From Streptococcus chenjunshii (GTDB lineage Bacteria > Bacillota > Bacilli > Lactobacillales > Streptococcaceae), in assembly GCF_003086355.1 (NCBI RefSeq), contig NZ_CP031733.1, forward strand, positions 1,612,001 through 1,676,000: a stretch of DNA of 64,000 nt, written 5' to 3'. Under the pieces are notes generated by a model that saw only the letters and a program-made list of their open reading frames with translations, did no database searches and was not told the DNA's origin. Of the stretch, positions 61,378-64,000 are shown one piece after another. Position 1 is the stretch's first letter. Each line of letters opens with the position of its first letter. Both the position numbers and the translations under genes were made by a program.

Positions 61378-62034
61378 TTAAGAAAAAGTATTTTCCTCTG
61401 CAATTTTTTGCCATACTTGACTTAAATGATCAACCAAAACATCTGCTTGGGTTTGATCGATACCAAACAAACGGTCACGAATAGCAAAGACGCGCAAGCC
61501 GGCTGCTTTTCCAGCTGCGATTCCCTTTGAACTATCCTCAATAACGAGAATGGCTTCTTTTTCGAGACCCAGCATCTCACAGGCTTTATTATAAATAGCA
61601 GGGTCCGGTTTGCTTTCTGTAAAGTCACTGCCTGAGAGAACCACTTCAAAAGAGTCTTTAAGCCCCGTACTTTCCAAAGCAAAGAAAATATCACCGTATT
61701 CAGCATTAGAAGCTAAAGCCAGCCGAATCCCTTTTTCCTGTAAACTGCGAATGACCTGTTTAGTATCAGGAAAAATCAGTTCCTGATAAGGTGCCCGGTG
61801 TTTTTCTTTATACAGAATGTACTGCCCTTCCAAACTTTTAGTATCATAATCAGAAGAACGGCCAGCTAACAGTTTATCCCAAATCTGATCCAGACGTCCG
61901 CCTACAAAGTCTCTGGCTTTTAAATGAGCGATAGAAATGCCTTTTTCTGCTAGAAACTGCTCCCTGCGCTTAAAATAAAAGCTTTCAGTGTCAAATAAAA
62001 CACCATCCATGTCAAAAATTACTGCTTTAATCAT
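61378..62034 (-). CDS. HAD-superfamily phosphatase, beta-phosphoglucomutase-like
   Basis: A 218-residue HAD hydrolase of subfamily IA: motif I FDMDGVLFDTE (nucleophile Asp and acid Asp), motif II LALASNAEYG, the Lys in TESKPDPAIYNKA (motif III), and motif IV VIEDSSKGIAAGKAAGL. A four-helix cap lies between motifs I and II. Substrate unknown; sugar phosphate likely. GAGG precedes the ATG at 62034. Confidence 0.9.
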   Translation of the reverse strand: MIKAVIFDMDGVLFDTESFYFKRREQFLAEKGISIAHLKARDFVGGRLDQIWDKLLAGRSSDYDTKSLEGQYILYKEKHRAPYQELIFPDTKQVIRSLQEKGIRLALASNAEYGDIFFALESTGLKDSFEVVLSGSDFTESKPDPAIYNKACEMLGLEKEAILVIEDSSKGIAAGKAAGLRVFAIRDRLFGIDQTQADVLVDHLSQVWQKIAEENTFS

Positions 62035-62131
62035 TTGAAGACCTCATTTCTGCTTTTATTTTACCATATCTCCACTACATGCGTCTTTGCTTAAGAAAGA
62101 ATTATTCCTATTTTTTTGTTAAAATAGATAT

Positions 62132-62992
62132 ATGACTAAACTCGCTATTATCAGTGATCTGCATATCGATCTCAATCAATTCGGCGATTTTGAAATCGAA
62201 ACACTGATTGCTGTACTGAAAGAAGAAAAGGTTAGCCATTTGCACCTGGCCGGAGATATTTCCAACCATTTTTATACTGTTTCCCAGCCTTTTATAGAAC
62301 AAATGGCTGCTCATTTTACGGTTACTTACAATTTGGGGAACCATGATATGCTGGATTTATCTGAAAAAGAAATTCAGCAGCTGGACTTTCAAATCTTTCC
62401 GCTTGGAAATAGGACGCTTCTTTCGTTCCACGGTTGGTACGATTATTCTTTCTACCCGACCAGAACGGATGCACAGAATCTCAAATTCAAAAATACTTTT
62501 TGGTTTGATAGAAGGCTTAAGCGCAGCATGAGTGATAAAGAGCTGACTCTGCAAAGCGCCCATCGCCTTGAGCAGACCTTAGCACGCCTTGACCACAATC
62601 TTATTGTCAGTATGCATTTTGTGCCCCATCGCCGATTCACCATGACGCATGAAAGATTTAAACCTTTTAATGCTTTTTTAGGCAGTCACATTTTCCATAA
62701 TATTTTTAAAAAATACGGCGTTTCCGATGTCGTTTTCGGTCACGCCCACAGATCTTACGGCTGCCAAAATATTGAAGGTGTCGCCTACCATTCCCGGCCA
62801 CTGGGCTATATCCGCGAATGGGACTTAACCATCGGCTTTGTCAGCCAGCACCCTGTCTACAACCCCAGCGGTACTTGGAATCTCAGCAAACGTTATAATG
62901 CGGTGAAAAATCAAAAAGACTTTCTAGCCTATAAAAAAAAGCATCTGGCTGAGGAATTTAGAAGATCCATAACCCTTTTTCCGCTGAAATAA
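62132..62992 (+). CDS. Calcineurin-like metallophosphoesterase
   Basis: A 286-residue metallophosphoesterase: SDLHIDLNQFGDF (D-x-H, ~9-21), LAGDISNHF (GD), LGNHDML (GNHD), MHFVPHRRF and FGHAHRSYG (GHxH). All metal ligands are present. An extended -10 (TGTTAAAAT, ending 62125) stops 6 bases before the ATG and there is no ribosome binding site, so the transcript is probably leaderless. Substrate unknown. Confidence 0.88.
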   Translation: MTKLAIISDLHIDLNQFGDFEIETLIAVLKEEKVSHLHLAGDISNHFYTVSQPFIEQMAAHFTVTYNLGNHDMLDLSEKEIQQLDFQIFPLGNRTLLSFHGWYDYSFYPTRTDAQNLKFKNTFWFDRRLKRSMSDKELTLQSAHRLEQTLARLDHNLIVSMHFVPHRRFTMTHERFKPFNAFLGSHIFHNIFKKYGVSDVVFGHAHRSYGCQNIEGVAYHSRPLGYIREWDLTIGFVSQHPVYNPSGTWNLSKRYNAVKNQKDFLAYKKKHLAEEFRRSITLFPLK

Positions 62993-63003
62993 GAATATTA
63001 TAG

Positions 63004-63050
63004 AAATACCCCCTCAGCTTCGTTTTGCAGTTCAAGCCGAGGAGGTATTT
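63004..63050 (-). terminator. Shared terminator between metallophosphoesterase and aqpZ
   Basis: AAATACCCCCTCAGCTT and AAGCCGAGGAGGTATTT pair over 17 bases with two mismatches. It lies between convergent genes and can serve both. Confidence 0.78.
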
Positions 63051-63095
63051 CTTAAACAATATATTTTAAGCTTTTTACTCAGTAAAGAGCGTTTT

Positions 63096-63767
63096 TTATG
63101 CGTGTTCTTCCGTTCCGAGCAAGTAACGGCCGACAAGAGCCGCCAGAACTGCTCCCAGAATCGGTGCTAAAATAAAGACCCATAATTGACCGAGAGCATC
63201 GCCTCCAGTTAATAATGCTGGGGCCAAACTCCGTGCTGGATTAGCTGACATACCGGTCAGCGGTATCCCAACGAAGTGAATAAGGGTCAGGGTTAAACCG
63301 ATAATCAAACCAGCCAGGTTAGCATTCCCTTTCTTGGCCGATGTGACCGTCACAATCACCAGAACAAAGATAAAGGTCAAAATCGTTTCAACCAAGAAAG
63401 CACCGACGGCATTAACACCATTAAACAGATTCTGCCCAAGGTTATCGGTTACAACACCGATATTAGCAATCAAGACTTGTAAAGTAAACGATCCTAAAAG
63501 TGCACCAATAATCTGAGCACAGATGTAGATAAGCAGGTCCTTGCTGTTTATACGCTTATTGATGAATAAAGCGATAGAAACAGCCGGATTTAAATGAGCG
63601 CCTGATACTGTCCCAATACTGTAAGCAGAAGCAACAATGGTTAAACCAAAAGCCAAGGCAATCCCAGTGATTCCAATACCGGCTGAACCGCCGCCAAAAA
63701 CAGCAGCACTTGTCCCAACAAAAACAAGAATAAAGGTTCCAATCAATTCAGCAAAAAACTTTTTCAT
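63096..63767 (-). CDS. aqpZ: Aquaporin Z-type water channel
   Basis: A 223-residue MIP channel with six helices and the two NPA motifs (SGAHLNPAVSIAL and GMSANPARSLAP). The segment LIHFVGIPLTGMSANPAR carries the selectivity-filter His, Thr and Arg typical of AqpZ rather than the smaller residues of glycerol facilitators, so water transport is expected. The start is the ATG at 63767 (MKKFFAELIGTFILVFVG) behind AAAGGAA. The longer frame lies over the promoter. Confidence 0.93.
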   Translation of the reverse strand: MKKFFAELIGTFILVFVGTSAAVFGGGSAGIGITGIALAFGLTIVASAYSIGTVSGAHLNPAVSIALFINKRINSKDLLIYICAQIIGALLGSFTLQVLIANIGVVTDNLGQNLFNGVNAVGAFLVETILTFIFVLVIVTVTSAKKGNANLAGLIIGLTLTLIHFVGIPLTGMSANPARSLAPALLTGGDALGQLWVFILAPILGAVLAALVGRYLLGTEEHA

Positions 63768-63789
63768 AATAAAATTCCTTTCTTCTGAT

Positions 63790-63818
63790 ATTTTAATCTT
63801 AATTGAAAAAAACTGCAA
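63790..63818 (-). promoter_or_regulatory. aqpZ promoter
   Basis: On the minus strand TTGCAG (63818-63813) and TAAAAT (63795-63790) are 17 bases apart. The sequence from 63819 to the window end shows no gene. Confidence 0.75.
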
Positions 63819-64000
63819 ATAAAACAACTTCTCCTATAGCTGATGCTGCATGAAAAAAACACAGCTGAAAAAAAGGGGGGGAATCTCCGCAGTTTTCTCT
63901 GCTTAAATTTCCGGAAAGTCAAGACCTCTAAAACAGACAACAGAGGATAGTAACTATAATCCCAATCGCAATTCGGTACAGCCTGACTGCTTTGGACTGC

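Overview
The window looks like the chromosome of a Streptococcus, most likely a mutans-group or related species. The evidence is a low-GC sequence with strong AGGAGG-type ribosome binding sites, LPXTG surface proteins, AdcR boxes in front of adcA, the rapZ-yvcK-whiA and prfB-ftsE-ftsX operons, and core gene order that recalls S. mutans (rplS/crcB/chorismate mutase, flavodoxin/add, DHH phosphatase/rpmE2, adcA, dinG-aspC-asnS). The synteny comparison is from memory and was not computed. There is no rRNA, CRISPR array or prophage. One tRNA-Arg(CCU) and one IS30-family element are present.

Layout. 0-5 kb: two cell-wall-anchored adhesins on the + strand, one with pilin-like domains and a Thr-rich stalk, one with a short collagen-like (G-X-Y) stalk. 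5-13 kb: rodA, tRNA-Arg, rplS, two Fluc fluoride channels, chorismate mutase, a TVP38 membrane protein, an isolated sufB, flavodoxin and adenosine deaminase. 13-16 kb (+ strand): YghU-type GST, ElaA-type acetyltransferase, DHH phosphodiesterase, rpmE2. 16-26 kb (- strand): a third LPXTG adhesin, a compact exopolysaccharide locus (UDP-GlcNAc 2-epimerase, membrane degenerate-GGDEF protein, an unlisted 45-aa membrane peptide, processive GT2, GH8), two cupins (one broken by a nonsense codon), and a DUF4956/VTC-domain pair. 26-34 kb: quinone oxidoreductase-like MDR, adcA under tandem AdcR boxes, dipeptidase, whiA-yvcK-rapZ. 34-44 kb: a seven-gene Gram-positive Pel-type operon, transcribed pelD-pelE-pelA-pelF-pelG-DUF4832-galE. 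44-51 kb: ridA, asnS, aspC, DUF5590, dinG. 51-64 kb: two esterases, an ATP-grasp enzyme, an MBL hydrolase, IS30, ftsX-ftsE-prfB (with the programmed +1 frameshift), queG, HAD phosphatase, metallophosphoesterase, aquaporin Z.

How the genes work together. Two independent synthase-dependent exopolysaccharide systems dominate the accessory content. The Pel-type operon should export a GalNAc/GalN-rich polymer: galE supplies the sugar nucleotide, PelF polymerises, PelD/E/G form the membrane complex, and PelA deacetylates. Its PelD carries an N-terminal SDR-like domain and has no C-terminal GGDEF, so canonical c-di-GMP control looks absent. A DUF4832 putative glycosidase sits where the missing PelA hydrolase activity might be expected. 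The second locus pairs a WecB-type epimerase with a GT2 synthase and a GH8, an arrangement reminiscent of Listeria pss and B. subtilis yda, and may make a ManNAc-containing polymer. With three LPXTG adhesins, the window reads as a biofilm and adhesion region of the chromosome.

The most unusual non-coding feature is a family of intergenic repeats about 100-150 bp long. Their conserved ends are AAGATACAAAGGCCGTT and a GTGTTCAATT-like terminus. Their internal stems differ in sequence between copies yet stay self-complementary. Three head-to-tail copies lie inside the pel operon. A second, older repeat family occurs at 58.5 and 61.1 kb.
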